Shown in pieces: positions 16,789-26,108 of a DNA stretch of 47,068 nucleotides. The DNA lies in assembly GCA_012839805.1 (NCBI GenBank), contig DUMU01000009.1, forward strand, positions 1 through 47,068, read 5' to 3'. The notes under the pieces are model-generated. The model was not told where the DNA came from. It was given only the letters and a program-made list of their open reading frames with translations, and ran no database searches. Every line of letters begins with the position of its first letter. Within the stretch, counting starts at the first letter, position 1. A program made the translations under genes and the position numbers. The DNA is from Bacillota bacterium. Its GTDB lineage: Bacteria; Bacillota; Limnochordia; Limnochordales; DUMU01.

Positions 16789-19700
16789 GGGTGACTGAGA
16801 TACCCCGATTCACAAACCATATGGCAAAGCACGGTCTTACCCAAGCGTGGCAGGATCTGAAACGGCGGCTCCAGACTTCCGGGCCTGAAGGTTCCGAGTT
16901 GTTCGAACCGCTGGGTGCCTCCCGGCTCGTTAAGAGGAGGCTTGGTAACTGGCGGCTGATCGGGCTAATGCTTCAGGAGTCTGGCCATCCAGTTCTTTGC
17001 ATGGTGGACATGGTCGCTAGGGATGACCCACGGTATAGGCAATTATGCTCAGACCCCGAGAAATTCGAGGCCATGTACTTCAAAGAGAAGGATGTCCAAG
17101 ACTTTGTGAAGGATTGCACCCGTAAGGGCGTTGAGATTGCAGTAGCCGTAGAGCCTAAGGTTGAAGATATACGTCGGCTTCCACCCAGTTACGAGGCCTG
17201 GTTTGATCCCCCGGGTATCACACTTGAGCCGTGCGATGATGATGCAGTGTATGAGGGTGCCGGGTGGGTGAACGCGTTTCGCTCCAGGGAGATAGACGAC
17301 TACTGGCAGGATTACCACAAGATGGTGTCTAAAATCGCAGATGACCGATCGACAGGTCGCCCGGTCTCACCCAAGCATCCTTGGCTGCTCGTCTACTCGG
17401 AGGGAAGCAGAGGTGTTCTCTTTGCCCGAGTCATACTAAGCGATCAAGCCTCCAGGCGTGTGCTATTTTTATTGCGGCCGATCGCTAGGACCGGTGGCGC
17501 GGACACGCTGCAAGATGATAATCTGATAGCTCAAGTCACAGATATTGTTGATACCACCGCCTTGGCGGAGCTCGCGAAACCGACATCTGGTGACGAAATA
17601 AGTCTTACGTCCGATCAAACGGCAGGGTGTGCAGCACGCGCCTATCCAGCATACGTTCTTGCAGACCCCGACGTCTGGCGCGCGATACAGAGGGACGACC
17701 CATTCGCAGGGCAGCCAGGCGGATTGGCAAACATCGCCCTCTCAGGCGAGGAAGAGCAAATACTACGAAGCGTCACATACAATCGCAACGGAGGGTTCCC
17801 TCTGTTTATCAACGGCAGAGCCGGGAGCGGTAAGTCGACCTTACTACTATACCTGTTTGCTGACTATTGCTACAAGAAGCTGACACACCCTGGGATTGCA
17901 GGTACGCCACTATTCTTGACTTACAATGACCGCCTGCTCAACGCTGCTGCAGATACTGTTGCACGAATCATTAAGAGTCATCATACCTTTGCAGTCAGGA
18001 GCAGCGCAGGCAGCGACCATCGAGACGAGAAGGCAATCCGGACCGAGATCCAGAGCTACTTCCGTAACTTCCGGGAGCTCATGCTATCGTTCTTGCCTCC
18101 CGAAGACCGAAACAGCCGCTTCGCACCCGGCAAGCACATGTCGCTACGACTGTTCAAGGACCTATACAAACCCAGCGATACGCTTCCTAGCCGCTACAAC
18201 AGGTGGAAAATGAAGTTACCCCATATTGACTGGTCGCCAGAACTATGTTGGTACGTAATCCGCACCTTCATAAAGGGCACGCCAGCCGCGGGGTACCTTG
18301 ACCCGGACGCCTACTCAAGGATACCGAAAAGAGACAAAGTAGTCCCCGAGATCGAATACGAGAAAATCTATAATACAGTCTGGGAACGGTGGTACAAGGA
18401 CTTGACATGTGGTGAAGGGGCCCCCTTCTGGGACGATCAAGACTTAGTGCGCCAGGTTATCTCGTCAGACGGGCTGCAGTCAATGCCGGAATATACCGCA
18501 ATATTTTGCGACGAAGCCCAGGATTTCACGAGACAAGAGCTTCGCGTCATCCTACGCTTATCAGTCTTGCCACGATTTGAAGTCCATTGCCGGGATAGGG
18601 TTGGTTTTCCGTTTGCTTTTGCTGGCGACCCGCTGCAAACCCTCAATCCTACAGGGTTTAGGTGGGAAAGTCTTAGAGCCGCGTTCTTTGAGACCTTAAT
18701 ACAGCCTCTTGTTGATAAAGGGCTGAAAACCCGGGACATGAACTGTCAAGAGTTGCATTTCAACTATCGTTCGGCCGCGCCAATAGTTCATTTGTCTAAC
18801 TTAGTTCTTCTATGGCGATCGGTACTGTTCCGAATTCCCAAGATCAGCCCGCAGCAAGCGTTCCTCATGCGAAAGCAAGTAGAGTGCGTACCTCTGAAGT
18901 TCGTGATCGGTGACAATATTACTGTAGATCAGCTGGCACGTCACATTCAAAACACGGTTATCATTGTGCCTGCTGAGGAGGGCGAGGAGGCGCGTTTTGT
19001 TGAAATGGATCCGGAGCTTAAGAAGGCTCTAGCTGTTGAGAGGGGAGCAGATTCAACGAACAAGAACGTGTTCAGTCCGATGAGTGCAAAGGGACTTGAG
19101 TTCGATCGGGTTATTGTTTACAAATTTGGTGAGTATATGCCGCCTTCTGCATTCAAGGGTAGCGAAGACGAAAAGCAAGCGATGAGTAGCGAGTTCTTCT
19201 TTAACAGGTTGTATGTTGCACTGACCCGGGCTAAAAAGTATTTGTTTATAGTTGACACCGTGGAAGGAGACAGGAAGTTATGGCAGCAGTGCGTTCCAGA
19301 GAAGAGGATGGAGTTCTTGGAGCGCGGCAAGGAACTTGGGTGGTGCGATGGGGATGCAGCTCTGCTGGGCGAACCGCAGAAGGGTACTCAAGAAGAAATC
19401 CTGGGTATGCAGGAACTGAACCCGGTCGGCGTCGCTAAGGTTCTTGAAAGTGAGGGGAGAGAGACGAATAACCCCGATTTGCTGCGTCGCGCGGCCCGGT
19501 ACTATGAGGATGCCGGGCAGGAAGCCGAGGCATCCGCGTGCAGGGCGCTTGCGTACGAACTATGTGAGCAATGGGGGAAAGCTGGAGATGAATACCTTAA
19601 GCAACGACAAGTGCGTGCTGCGGTGAGATGCTATAGGCGGGGATGTCTGTTCGGAAAGCTGGTTGACACATACGTCACGTTTGTGCCTGCGAATGAGCGC

Positions 19701-21248
19701 GATGAGGACTACAGGCTGGCAAGATTCATGACTGGGGACTCTCGTGACTCGTCGACATCGGTAGCGTTCGCGGAGGTTATTGTCGATATGGTTGAGGACG
19801 GCCGTTTGGATGGCAAACTAGGCCTGGTATGGTGGCAAAAGGGTATCGAGAGGTTTGTTGCTACAGTCCAGAGTCTGGTCAGTAGCCAGAGAGAAAGCGT
19901 GCTCGATCGGAAGGCCTGGGATGTCTTGGCCGCGGCAATCGCAGCCCTCAGAAAAGGTGGTGTGAACGCTCCGGATGGATGTGCCAGCCTGACCTCGTTG
20001 GAGGCAGGCTGCGCCTACAAGGGGGAGCGTTATGAAAAGGCAGTAAGACTGTGGGAGGAGGTCGGGGGTCCGCGCCGAGAGGAGTATTGGCACGCGAAAG
20101 CTATGATTACGAGCATGCCTGAGCGCGTGTTGTATCTTGGTAAGGCGGGGATGGACGAGCAGTTGCTGGCGCTGTGGGAAACCTATCCCCACAAAGCTGA
20201 AGCGAGTCGGGAGGTTGTTAGGGAAGTAGCTGGAGCGATGCATCGCTCCGGGCGTTACAGGGACGCATTCCGTATGTACTTTGAGCTGGGTGATCTCGCG
20301 TCGGCACAGGCTTGTATGTCTGATGCACTGAGAAAAGGGCAGCGCGTACTGACGGAGATCGCGATGTTAGCCAAGGCTGGTGTGTACCAGGGGAAGTGGG
20401 ACGAGTTACCCACCGACGGTCTTGGAGACTTGCGCGCTGATGTTAGCCTTGATGAGGATGCGATCATGGCGATCGCTCGCCTTGTGGCTAGTTGTGCATC
20501 GCCGACAGGGCTACACCAAGCCTCGCTACGGACACGAAAGGCCATCACCGCCTGCTGCCGGATCTTGCTTGGACAACCTTCGTGGCAGTCGTACATTGCG
20601 CCCCAGAATTTGGGTGCGGTCCTTGAGCAGGCGGCTGAATACAAGGACACGTTACAGTTCTACGAGACCTTCACAAGATCCAGTGATGAAGAGCTACGGC
20701 AGTTTGCTCGCCTGCGTTGGCTCAAGGTAAAGCAGCGTCAAGTTGAGAACTCTAGGAAACAGACAGCCAATTCGCACGATTTCAGGAGGCGGTACGAAGA
20801 CGAGCTCTGGAGGAGGTGTGAAATGTGGGGGATTAAACGGGAGGAATTGGCTAAACTTCCTGAATACCCGGAATGTCACGTTGTTAACCGCGCGGGGAGC
20901 CAGCCGCGAATAGTTGGGTTGCCTGATGGAGTAGCACCCGAGTTTAGCGATAACGGGGTGCGTTTTCGTCTGGGGGATACAGTTGTACGAGTAAGACCAG
21001 CATGGCTGTTTCTTTCCAACAATGACACCGGGCAAGCGATTAAGGTCATGTTTGACTCTGCGCAAGTGACGGGTACCGATGAGGTCCAGATAACCCGTGA
21101 AGGTGAAAACTGTATTTGTGTGGTTTGTCAGGACTCGTCGGTCCGTTGTCGCGTTACAACGTCAGCACATGAGAGGTATATCGTTCTTACCTTAGCTGGT
21201 CACACCGTTCATATTTGGCTGCCCCGGTCTCTGAATTGTGGCAGCTGA
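16785..21248 (+). CDS. Very large SF1 (UvrD/Rep-like) helicase with TPR-like C-terminal half
   Basis: 1487 residues, ATG 16785 overlapping the DUF1848 stop. Residues 1-310 form an unassigned N-terminal domain. Helicase motifs: Walker A INGRAGSGKSTLLLYL (about 342-357), Walker B YTAIFCDEAQDF (about 568-579), motif III FAGDPLQTLNPTGFRWESLR (about 610-629), motif IV region LHFNYRSAAPIVHLSNL (about 658), motif V SAKGLEFDRVIVYKFGE (about 767) and motif VI RLYVALTRAKKYLFIVD (about 808). Residues 870-1390 are alpha-helical, with repeated A-x-x-Y/W patterns such as AARYYEDAGQEAEASACRAL that look like TPR or SPOR-type helical repeats. The last 90 residues form a beta-rich end. All ATPase motifs are intact. 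The length is about twice that of UvrD. It acts with the methyltransferase and DUF1848 proteins by context. Confidence 0.88.
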   Translation: MRVTEIPRFTNHMAKHGLTQAWQDLKRRLQTSGPEGSELFEPLGASRLVKRRLGNWRLIGLMLQESGHPVLCMVDMVARDDPRYRQLCSDPEKFEAMYFKEKDVQDFVKDCTRKGVEIAVAVEPKVEDIRRLPPSYEAWFDPPGITLEPCDDDAVYEGAGWVNAFRSREIDDYWQDYHKMVSKIADDRSTGRPVSPKHPWLLVYSEGSRGVLFARVILSDQASRRVLFLLRPIARTGGADTLQDDNLIAQVTDIVDTTALAELAKPTSGDEISLTSDQTAGCAARAYPAYVLADPDVWRAIQRDDPFAGQPGGLANIALSGEEEQILRSVTYNRNGGFPLFINGRAGSGKSTLLLYLFADYCYKKLTHPGIAGTPLFLTYNDRLLNAAADTVARIIKSHHTFAVRSSAGSDHRDEKAIRTEIQSYFRNFRELMLSFLPPEDRNSRFAPGKHMSLRLFKDLYKPSDTLPSRYNRWKMKLPHIDWSPELCWYVIRTFIKGTPAAGYLDPDAYSRIPKRDKVVPEIEYEKIYNTVWERWYKDLTCGEGAPFWDDQDLVRQVISSDGLQSMPEYTAIFCDEAQDFTRQELRVILRLSVLPRFEVHCRDRVGFPFAFAGDPLQTLNPTGFRWESLRAAFFETLIQPLVDKGLKTRDMNCQELHFNYRSAAPIVHLSNLVLLWRSVLFRIPKISPQQAFLMRKQVECVPLKFVIGDNITVDQLARHIQNTVIIVPAEEGEEARFVEMDPELKKALAVERGADSTNKNVFSPMSAKGLEFDRVIVYKFGEYMPPSAFKGSEDEKQAMSSEFFFNRLYVALTRAKKYLFIVDTVEGDRKLWQQCVPEKRMEFLERGKELGWCDGDAALLGEPQKGTQEEILGMQELNPVGVAKVLESEGRETNNPDLLRRAARYYEDAGQEAEASACRALAYELCEQWGKAGDEYLKQRQVRAAVRCYRRGCLFGKLVDTYVTFVPANERDEDYRLARFMTGDSRDSSTSVAFAEVIVDMVEDGRLDGKLGLVWWQKGIERFVATVQSLVSSQRESVLDRKAWDVLAAAIAALRKGGVNAPDGCASLTSLEAGCAYKGERYEKAVRLWEEVGGPRREEYWHAKAMITSMPERVLYLGKAGMDEQLLALWETYPHKAEASREVVREVAGAMHRSGRYRDAFRMYFELGDLASAQACMSDALRKGQRVLTEIAMLAKAGVYQGKWDELPTDGLGDLRADVSLDEDAIMAIARLVASCASPTGLHQASLRTRKAITACCRILLGQPSWQSYIAPQNLGAVLEQAAEYKDTLQFYETFTRSSDEELRQFARLRWLKVKQRQVENSRKQTANSHDFRRRYEDELWRRCEMWGIKREELAKLPEYPECHVVNRAGSQPRIVGLPDGVAPEFSDNGVRFRLGDTVVRVRPAWLFLSNNDTGQAIKVMFDSAQVTGTDEVQITREGENCICVVCQDSSVRCRVTTSAHERYIVLTLAGHTVHIWLPRSLNCGS

Positions 21249-21259
21249 TGTGATGTGGC

Positions 21260-21415
21260 ATGACTAAGGAGGTGCAGAGCACGCAGACAGGCAGCATGGC
21301 AAGGCCTTACGGGCAAGCACTTGCTGGGCAAACAGGTCTGATGGAGGAGGTCCACAAGGCTCGTGAACGGACGGTTGAATGGATACTGCAGCAGGAGACG
21401 AGTCCGGGACTTTAG
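21260..21415 (+). CDS. Possible 51-residue ORF after the helicase
   Basis: ATG 21260 lies 12 bases after the helicase stop, and the frame runs to TAG at 21415. The peptide ends in EEVHKARERTVEWILQQETS, an amphipathic helix. An AAGGAGG at 21265-21271 lies inside the frame and could instead serve a later ATG at 21299. No homologue is recognised. It may be a fourth small member of the operon or a chance frame. Confidence 0.35.
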   Translation: MTKEVQSTQTGSMARPYGQALAGQTGLMEEVHKARERTVEWILQQETSPGL

Positions 21416-21439
21416 GCCAGACCGCTAGGGAGGCCGGAC

Positions 21440-23332
21440 TTGAGAGACTATCGACCGCCATGCGGCCAGGCTGAGGCGGGGACGATGGATGGGGTTGGTT
21501 CACGACTGCGGTCGAGTCTTGGGGGAGGGCTTGCGGTGGAGGGGTCAAGGTCTATGAGGAGTGGGCGTGCCGAGGAACATGGCGGTGGGCATGCCAGTGG
21601 TCATACCAGTGGTCATGCCAGCGGTCATACCAGCGGACACGCCAGTAGCCACGCCCGCGGCGGTGGCTCTGCCGGTGCCGCCCGGGTCACGGCCGTGATC
21701 ATGGCTGGCGGCAAAGGCGAGCGGCTCTGGCCCCGGAGCCGGGCTGCCCTGCCTAAGCAATTTGTTCAGCTGGCGGCAGGGGGTTCGGGTTCGCAGGGCG
21801 GCCGGACGCTGATCCAGGCGACTGTGGACCGCATCTGCCCGCTGGTGGCCCTGGAGGACACCTTCGTGGTCACAGGGAGCGAATGGGCCGGCCTGGTGAG
21901 TGAACAGTTGCCGGAGATCCCGCCCGAGAACGTGATCATTGAACCGGTCGCTCGCAACACCGCACCCTGCATTGCCCTGGCCACGTTCATTATCCGGCAG
22001 CGGTATCGGGGCGAAGACCCGGTCATGGTAGTGCTGCCCGCCGACCACGTCATTCGGGATGATGAGGCCTTCCGATCGGCGTTGCAGGCCGCGGTCAGGG
22101 TGGCGGTCGGCGTGGCCGATGGGGGTTACCGGGCCGCGAGTGAGGAGGAGGTCGCTGACGGGGCGGCGGGAGCAGAGGTTGCCGAGGCGACGGCGGGGGC
22201 AGAGGTGGCAGCTGGGGCAGAGGCGGCTGCGGCGCCAGGGGCGGAGATAGACCCGGCGGGGGCGGAGGGGGCGGCGGCCGCCGAAGTTTCGGCGGGGACG
22301 CCGGCGTCGTACCCTTTGCCCTTACCCCTACCCTATCCTCTCGTGACCCTCGGGATCTGGCCGACGCGGCCGGAAACGGGCTACGGGTACATAAAGATAG
22401 GAAGGCTGCTTGGCAACATTGACGTGCTGTCGGTGTATGAAGCCGCGCAGTTCACCGAGAAACCCGGGGCGGTAGTGGCTCAACATTTCGTGGCCAGCGG
22501 CCGGTACCTGTGGAACAGCGGCATGTTCATCTGGCGCGCCAGCACGATTTGGGAGGCTTTCCGGCGATACATGCCGGAGGTTTACGGGACGTTGGCTCGG
22601 GTTGAGGCGATGGCTACGGCTGCGGCTACCGCCTCGGCTACGTCCATGACTGCAGCCACGTCTGCGGCTGCGTCCATGACTACGGCCACAGCTACGTCCA
22701 CGAGTGCGGCTACGGCTGCGACTACGGCCCCGGCTAAGCCTGGGGGTACGGCCACGTCGACGGCTACGTCCGGAGCTGCGGCCACGTCCACAGCTTCGGC
22801 CACGTCGATGGCCACGCCCACCTTCTTGCCGGGGGCTCGTGCTGCTGGGGCTCTCGCTGCTCCTGGCCCTGCGGGGCCTAGTGCTTCTGACTCTCCCGGG
22901 GATGGGTGGAGCAAGGCCTTCGATGAAGTGTACCGGCAACTGCGGTCAATCTCCATTGATTATGCAATCATGGAGAAGGCGAGGCCGATCATTACCATTC
23001 CGTGCAGTTTCGGTTGGGACGACGTGGGAAGTTGGCCGGCGCTAGAGCGCCTGTTGCCCGGCGACGAACATGGGAACGTCGTCGGGGCCGGGAAGTGCGT
23101 CGTCCTTGACACGCGCAACTGCATAGTAAGCGTCAGCCAGGACCGGGAGCGGGAGGTTCAACCCGGGAGAGGAAGCCGGGAGAGAGGGCAAGAGGCGTCC
23201 CTGAACGGCGAGCGTCACCTACCTCGCTTGATCGCCCTGTTTGGGGTCGAGGACCTGGTGGTGGTGGACACCGAGAACGTTTTGCACGTGCCGCTCATGG
23301 AGGAGAACCCGGGCGAGGCCGAGCCCAACTGA
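21440..23332 (+). CDS. manC: Second mannose-1-phosphate guanylyltransferase, larger repeat inserts
   Basis: 630 residues from TTG 21440 (AGGGAGG seven bases upstream); an ATG at 21485 is an alternative. Same core motifs as the copy at 8030: GGKGERLWPRSRAALPKQFV, VEPVARNTAPCIAL, VLPADHVI, WNSGMFIWRA, ISIDYAIMEKA and GWDDVGSW. Extra sequence appears in four places: an N-terminal extension with Gly-His-Ala/Thr-Ser repeats (about 50-75), an Ala/Gly/Glu insert at about 220-295, a 110-residue Ala-Thr-Ser insert at about 381-490, and an Arg/Glu/Gly insert near the C-terminus. The middle two sit exactly where the paralogue has its Asp-Gly repeats. The core is well conserved, so the inserts are probably surface loops. 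A capD remnant follows immediately. Confidence 0.88.
   Translation: MRDYRPPCGQAEAGTMDGVGSRLRSSLGGGLAVEGSRSMRSGRAEEHGGGHASGHTSGHASGHTSGHASSHARGGGSAGAARVTAVIMAGGKGERLWPRSRAALPKQFVQLAAGGSGSQGGRTLIQATVDRICPLVALEDTFVVTGSEWAGLVSEQLPEIPPENVIIEPVARNTAPCIALATFIIRQRYRGEDPVMVVLPADHVIRDDEAFRSALQAAVRVAVGVADGGYRAASEEEVADGAAGAEVAEATAGAEVAAGAEAAAAPGAEIDPAGAEGAAAAEVSAGTPASYPLPLPLPYPLVTLGIWPTRPETGYGYIKIGRLLGNIDVLSVYEAAQFTEKPGAVVAQHFVASGRYLWNSGMFIWRASTIWEAFRRYMPEVYGTLARVEAMATAAATASATSMTAATSAAASMTTATATSTSAATAATTAPAKPGGTATSTATSGAAATSTASATSMATPTFLPGARAAGALAAPGPAGPSASDSPGDGWSKAFDEVYRQLRSISIDYAIMEKARPIITIPCSFGWDDVGSWPALERLLPGDEHGNVVGAGKCVVLDTRNCIVSVSQDREREVQPGRGSRERGQEASLNGERHLPRLIALFGVEDLVVVDTENVLHVPLMEENPGEAEPN
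21588..21663 (+). repeat. 12-bp in-frame repeat encoding Gly-His-Ala/Thr-Ser
   Basis: About six units of GGTCATGCCAGC/GGTCATACCAGT near the manC 5-prime end. Alternating GCC and ACC codons suggest the original unit was 24 bp. Confidence 0.9.
22605..22815 (+). repeat. 6-bp-based in-frame repeat encoding Ala-Thr-Ser in manC
   Basis: Built from GCYACG hexamers interspersed with TCCATG and TCCACG, giving ATA, ATS and TSA strings. The repeats are shuffled rather than strictly tandem but stay in frame throughout. Confidence 0.85.
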
Positions 23333-23791
23333 CCAACAACATCTTCGGAACGTCGAACGTGGGCCAGACACCGGCCGGGGTGGGGGCAGAGCGCTTGGCC
23401 CTGCTTTGTCCTAAGCAGCACGGGCAAAACGGTCAACCCGGTGAACTGCATGGGCGCGAGCAAGCGGGTGGCCGAGATGATCGTTCAGGCAATGAGCCGG
23501 GGGATGGGGTTGGGCACGGGCAACCGCACCCGGACGCGGTTTGTGGCCGTCCGCTTTGGCAACGTCTTGGGCAGCCGGGGCAGCGTCATTCCGATTTTCA
23601 AACGGCAGATCGCCGCGGGCGGGCCGGTCACGGCCATCCGCCCGGAGATGAAGCGGTATTTCATGACCATTCCGGAGGCAGTTCAGCTGGTGTTGCAGGC
23701 GGGGGCGCTAGGCGAGGGTGGAGAGATCTACGAGACGGTAGAGCCCACACCGCACAAGGACATCGTGAAGCTACAGTGCGGTAGGCGTTAA
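23333..23791 (+). pseudogene. CapD/PglF-type nucleotide-sugar dehydratase, truncated
   Basis: Begins just after the manC stop with [10 protein letters not shown] (part of the k-T-N-v-x-G-T-x-N-v motif), loses frame near 23415, and continues as [37 protein letters not shown] and [17 protein letters not shown]. These are C-terminal motifs of the membrane-linked UDP-GlcNAc 4,6-dehydratase family. The Rossmann GxxGxxG segment and the catalytic centre are gone, and the last residues ([10 protein letters not shown]) diverge from the family. No product is expected. Confidence 0.8.
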
Positions 23792-23879
23792 GGGGTGGGG
23801 CATAGGGACATTGTGTGGTAGACTATTGCTGGGAGCTCAAGCGCCTCCCGGCAGCGGTCAGGAGCGAAAGGTCTCTTCC

Positions 23880-24737
23880 ATGGCACACAGTCCTTTGACG
23901 CGGGAGGCTACTGGCCGTGCCGAGGGTATGGGAACGAGGGATCTGAAGTTGGGCAGGAAACTCCCGAACAAACCGCTCGTCGAAGCGATCGCGGAGCTGA
24001 GGTGGGAGCTACAGCAAGTAGGTCCCGATCAGTTCAAAGACCCGGGTTTCCCTCTGCTGGTAGGGGCCCTCTACGGCCTGCTGAGGAATTCTTACAGCGT
24101 GGCAGAGGAGCTCCCTACCGCCCAGGTACCGGACGAGATGCTCCCTTATGTGGTGAGGTACCGATTCCGAAGGGGCAAGAACAGCTGGCCGCTCGTTCAA
24201 GTCGGTCCAGGAATAGCTACGCTTAACTTCACGAAGGAGTACGATTGGGAGTCGTTTTTGGCGGCTGCTCTTGAGTTTTACGATAAGCTCGTAGAAGCTC
24301 ATCAGGTCCGCTCCGACCATGTGAAGCCCAAGTTCACGAGTATAGTTCTACAATTTATCAATGCAATTCCGGCTGATCCTGCTCAAATGGATGTTCTACA
24401 TTTTGTGTCTTCCAAACTCCACACATCGGTCACCTTGCCCCGCGGCATAACGGAGTCACCTAGTATCGCCGGAGGTGTAACGGGATTCCAGCTCAGCTTG
24501 GCCTATTCGCTTGGGTCTCCGAAGGGTATCGGGGCCATCCGACTGAGTACGGGTAGCCAAAACGAGGTGCCATCACTCTTGTGGCACCTGTACGTCCAGT
24601 CCGTGGAACTGGACGTGCCCCAAGAACGTTCTGCATTCAAGGAGTGGCTAGAACAGGCCCATACCGTTGTTGAAAGCTGGTTCTTTGCCCTCATTGAGGG
24701 AGAGCTTGAGAAACAATTTGGGGGTGATCTGGGGTGA
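23880..24737 (+). CDS. TIGR04255-like protein
   Basis: 285 residues from ATG 23880 (AAAGGTC upstream); ATG 23928 is possible. LPNKPLVEAIAELRWEL near the N-terminus, then an aromatic beta-rich middle with FRRGKNSWPLVQVGPGIATL, and a C-terminal helix FKEWLEQAHTVVESWFFALI fit TIGR04255. That family, sporadically distributed and about 250 residues long, starts l-x-x-P-l-v-E-a-i-f-E-l-r and ends with a helical h-x-x-i-x-x-x-F segment. Its function is unknown. It is the first gene of a coupled trio and overlaps the next by four bases (GTGA). Confidence 0.75.
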   Translation: MAHSPLTREATGRAEGMGTRDLKLGRKLPNKPLVEAIAELRWELQQVGPDQFKDPGFPLLVGALYGLLRNSYSVAEELPTAQVPDEMLPYVVRYRFRRGKNSWPLVQVGPGIATLNFTKEYDWESFLAAALEFYDKLVEAHQVRSDHVKPKFTSIVLQFINAIPADPAQMDVLHFVSSKLHTSVTLPRGITESPSIAGGVTGFQLSLAYSLGSPKGIGAIRLSTGSQNEVPSLLWHLYVQSVELDVPQERSAFKEWLEQAHTVVESWFFALIEGELEKQFGGDLG

Positions 24738-25201
24738 AAGCCGTCGCAGGACTTGACGTCATACTCAGTACCCGCGCGGCCTCGAATATACAAGAGATGA
24801 ACACCTTCGACGACCCCGCTAAATTAGTGCGGCGTGGCCGTCTCGGTCCGGTTTCCTCGGTGACCGTGTCTGCACTGCTGGCACTTCCGTTGCTCACGTC
24901 CTCTATTGGTGCTGGAGGTGGGCCCACCTCCGTAAGTCGGTCAGCGTTTGATGTGGTGGACGAGCTCAACTATTCTACTTGGGCGACGCACCTTTCGTCC
25001 GTTGGTCAAGGCTCAATGCCAGGGAGTATTGTTAGCGCAGTTGTACCACAAGAAGAGCCGCATAACGTGCCGGATGTCCTTGCCGTACGTGTGCCAAGGA
25101 GAGTCATCGCAACGGTTGCGGTTCAGTGGAAACCGGGCACGTTGCCCCGAAGGGCACCATTCATTCGTCCCGACCTGGGGCCTTGGGAGGAAGATGAGTG
25201 A
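24734..25201 (+). CDS. Hypothetical protein with one hydrophobic segment
   Basis: 155 residues from GTG 24734, which overlaps the previous stop. A single hydrophobic stretch SVTVSALLALPLLTSSIGAG (about residues 42-61) could span the membrane once. The remainder is polar, with a proline/arginine-rich tail. No family is recognised. The four-base overlaps on both sides argue that it is a true gene and the middle member of a three-gene unit. Confidence 0.6.
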   Translation: MKAVAGLDVILSTRAASNIQEMNTFDDPAKLVRRGRLGPVSSVTVSALLALPLLTSSIGAGGGPTSVSRSAFDVVDELNYSTWATHLSSVGQGSMPGSIVSAVVPQEEPHNVPDVLAVRVPRRVIATVAVQWKPGTLPRRAPFIRPDLGPWEEDE

Positions 25202-25785
25202 CGCTGCGCTGGTACGCGGAAGTCGGGCCTCAAGAACCGCTTGACCAAGGCGACATCATTGCGCTCTGCCCGGTTGTTTCCTGGAAGGATGCACCGATCG
25301 GTGTCGAGCGCGAGGAGAACGTTCCGGAGTTACTCAAGAACAGCCTCGAGCTGAGTGAGATGGCTGTAGTGGTAATGACTCAGACTTGCGATCTGGCAAA
25401 TGCGAAGGTTAGGAACGTCACCCTTTGCCCCTATTATCCAGTGGACGAGTATCGGAGTGGCTGGGAGGCGGCTCAAAGCATTCAAGGCCGTAATCCAACA
25501 GATAAAACATGGTATGCTTTTCTCGACTCGGTGCGCAAAGGACAGGTCTTTAGTTTGGCGTTGCTCAATTCGGATCCGGAATTGGGAGTACCATTAGCGT
25601 TGGTGGACTTTCAAGAAGTCTTCACGCTGCCGAGGAAATTTCTTGAGTCATACATAGCTGTCACGAGTGAACGAAGAGTGCGTTTGTTGCCTCCGTATCG
25701 AGAACACCTTTCGCAGGCATTTGCAAGGTTCTTCATGCGCGTTGGGCTACCGACGGATATTGACCTTTCTAAGTACCGACGCTAA
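25198..25785 (+). CDS. Hypothetical protein with MTQTCDL motif, third gene of the trio
   Basis: 195 residues from GTG 25198. The middle contains EMAVVVMTQTCDLANAKVRN (about 59-78), followed by VTLCPYYPV. A buried strand ending T/S-Q-x-C-D-L is a pattern I have seen in uncharacterised bacterial proteins, where the Cys-Asp pair looks conserved. The start, EPLDQGDIIALCPVVSW, is likewise a beta strand with a D-Q-G-D turn. No catalytic assignment is possible. By overlap it is co-translated with the TIGR04255-like gene and the membrane-segment protein. Confidence 0.65.
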   Translation: MTLRWYAEVGPQEPLDQGDIIALCPVVSWKDAPIGVEREENVPELLKNSLELSEMAVVVMTQTCDLANAKVRNVTLCPYYPVDEYRSGWEAAQSIQGRNPTDKTWYAFLDSVRKGQVFSLALLNSDPELGVPLALVDFQEVFTLPRKFLESYIAVTSERRVRLLPPYREHLSQAFARFFMRVGLPTDIDLSKYRR

Positions 25786-25869
25786 GCTTGAATAGCTGGG
25801 TTTTAGGAACCCCGGGACCGGGGGCAAACCTGACACCGTGGCAGCCCCACCACCCCTAGGGGCGAGGGG

Positions 25870-26108
25870 CCTGCGTTTTGCAACGTAAAAGTGGGCCAGG
25901 GTTGTCATGTGAATCTGGGCCACTTTTTGTCATCTAATAAGCCTGGGCCCCTCCTCCCGGGCCGGGAGGGGTCGGAGCGAATCTATGCTTGATTCCCCTC
26001 CTTCCGTTGAGCCCGCGTCTGCTTGAGCCGGTACGACTCGCCGTTCATGTCCAGCAGGATGGCCCGGTGTGCCAGACGCTCCACCAGGGCTGGTGTCAGC
26101 GTGGGGTC
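25870..26108 (-). pseudogene. IS21-family istB C-terminus and element end
   Basis: The minus strand from about 26108 to 25983 reads TPALVERLAHRAILLDMNGE then SYRLKQTRAQRKEG and a stop, the C-terminus of the IstB helper ATPase (r-L-v-d-R-L-l-H-r-a-x-i-l-n-i-x-G-e-S-Y-R-l-k). Between 25890 and 25930 the text has GTGGCCCA/TGGGCCA motifs twice, as at IS21 ends. The rest of the gene is absent, cut by an IS256 fragment. Confidence 0.65.
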
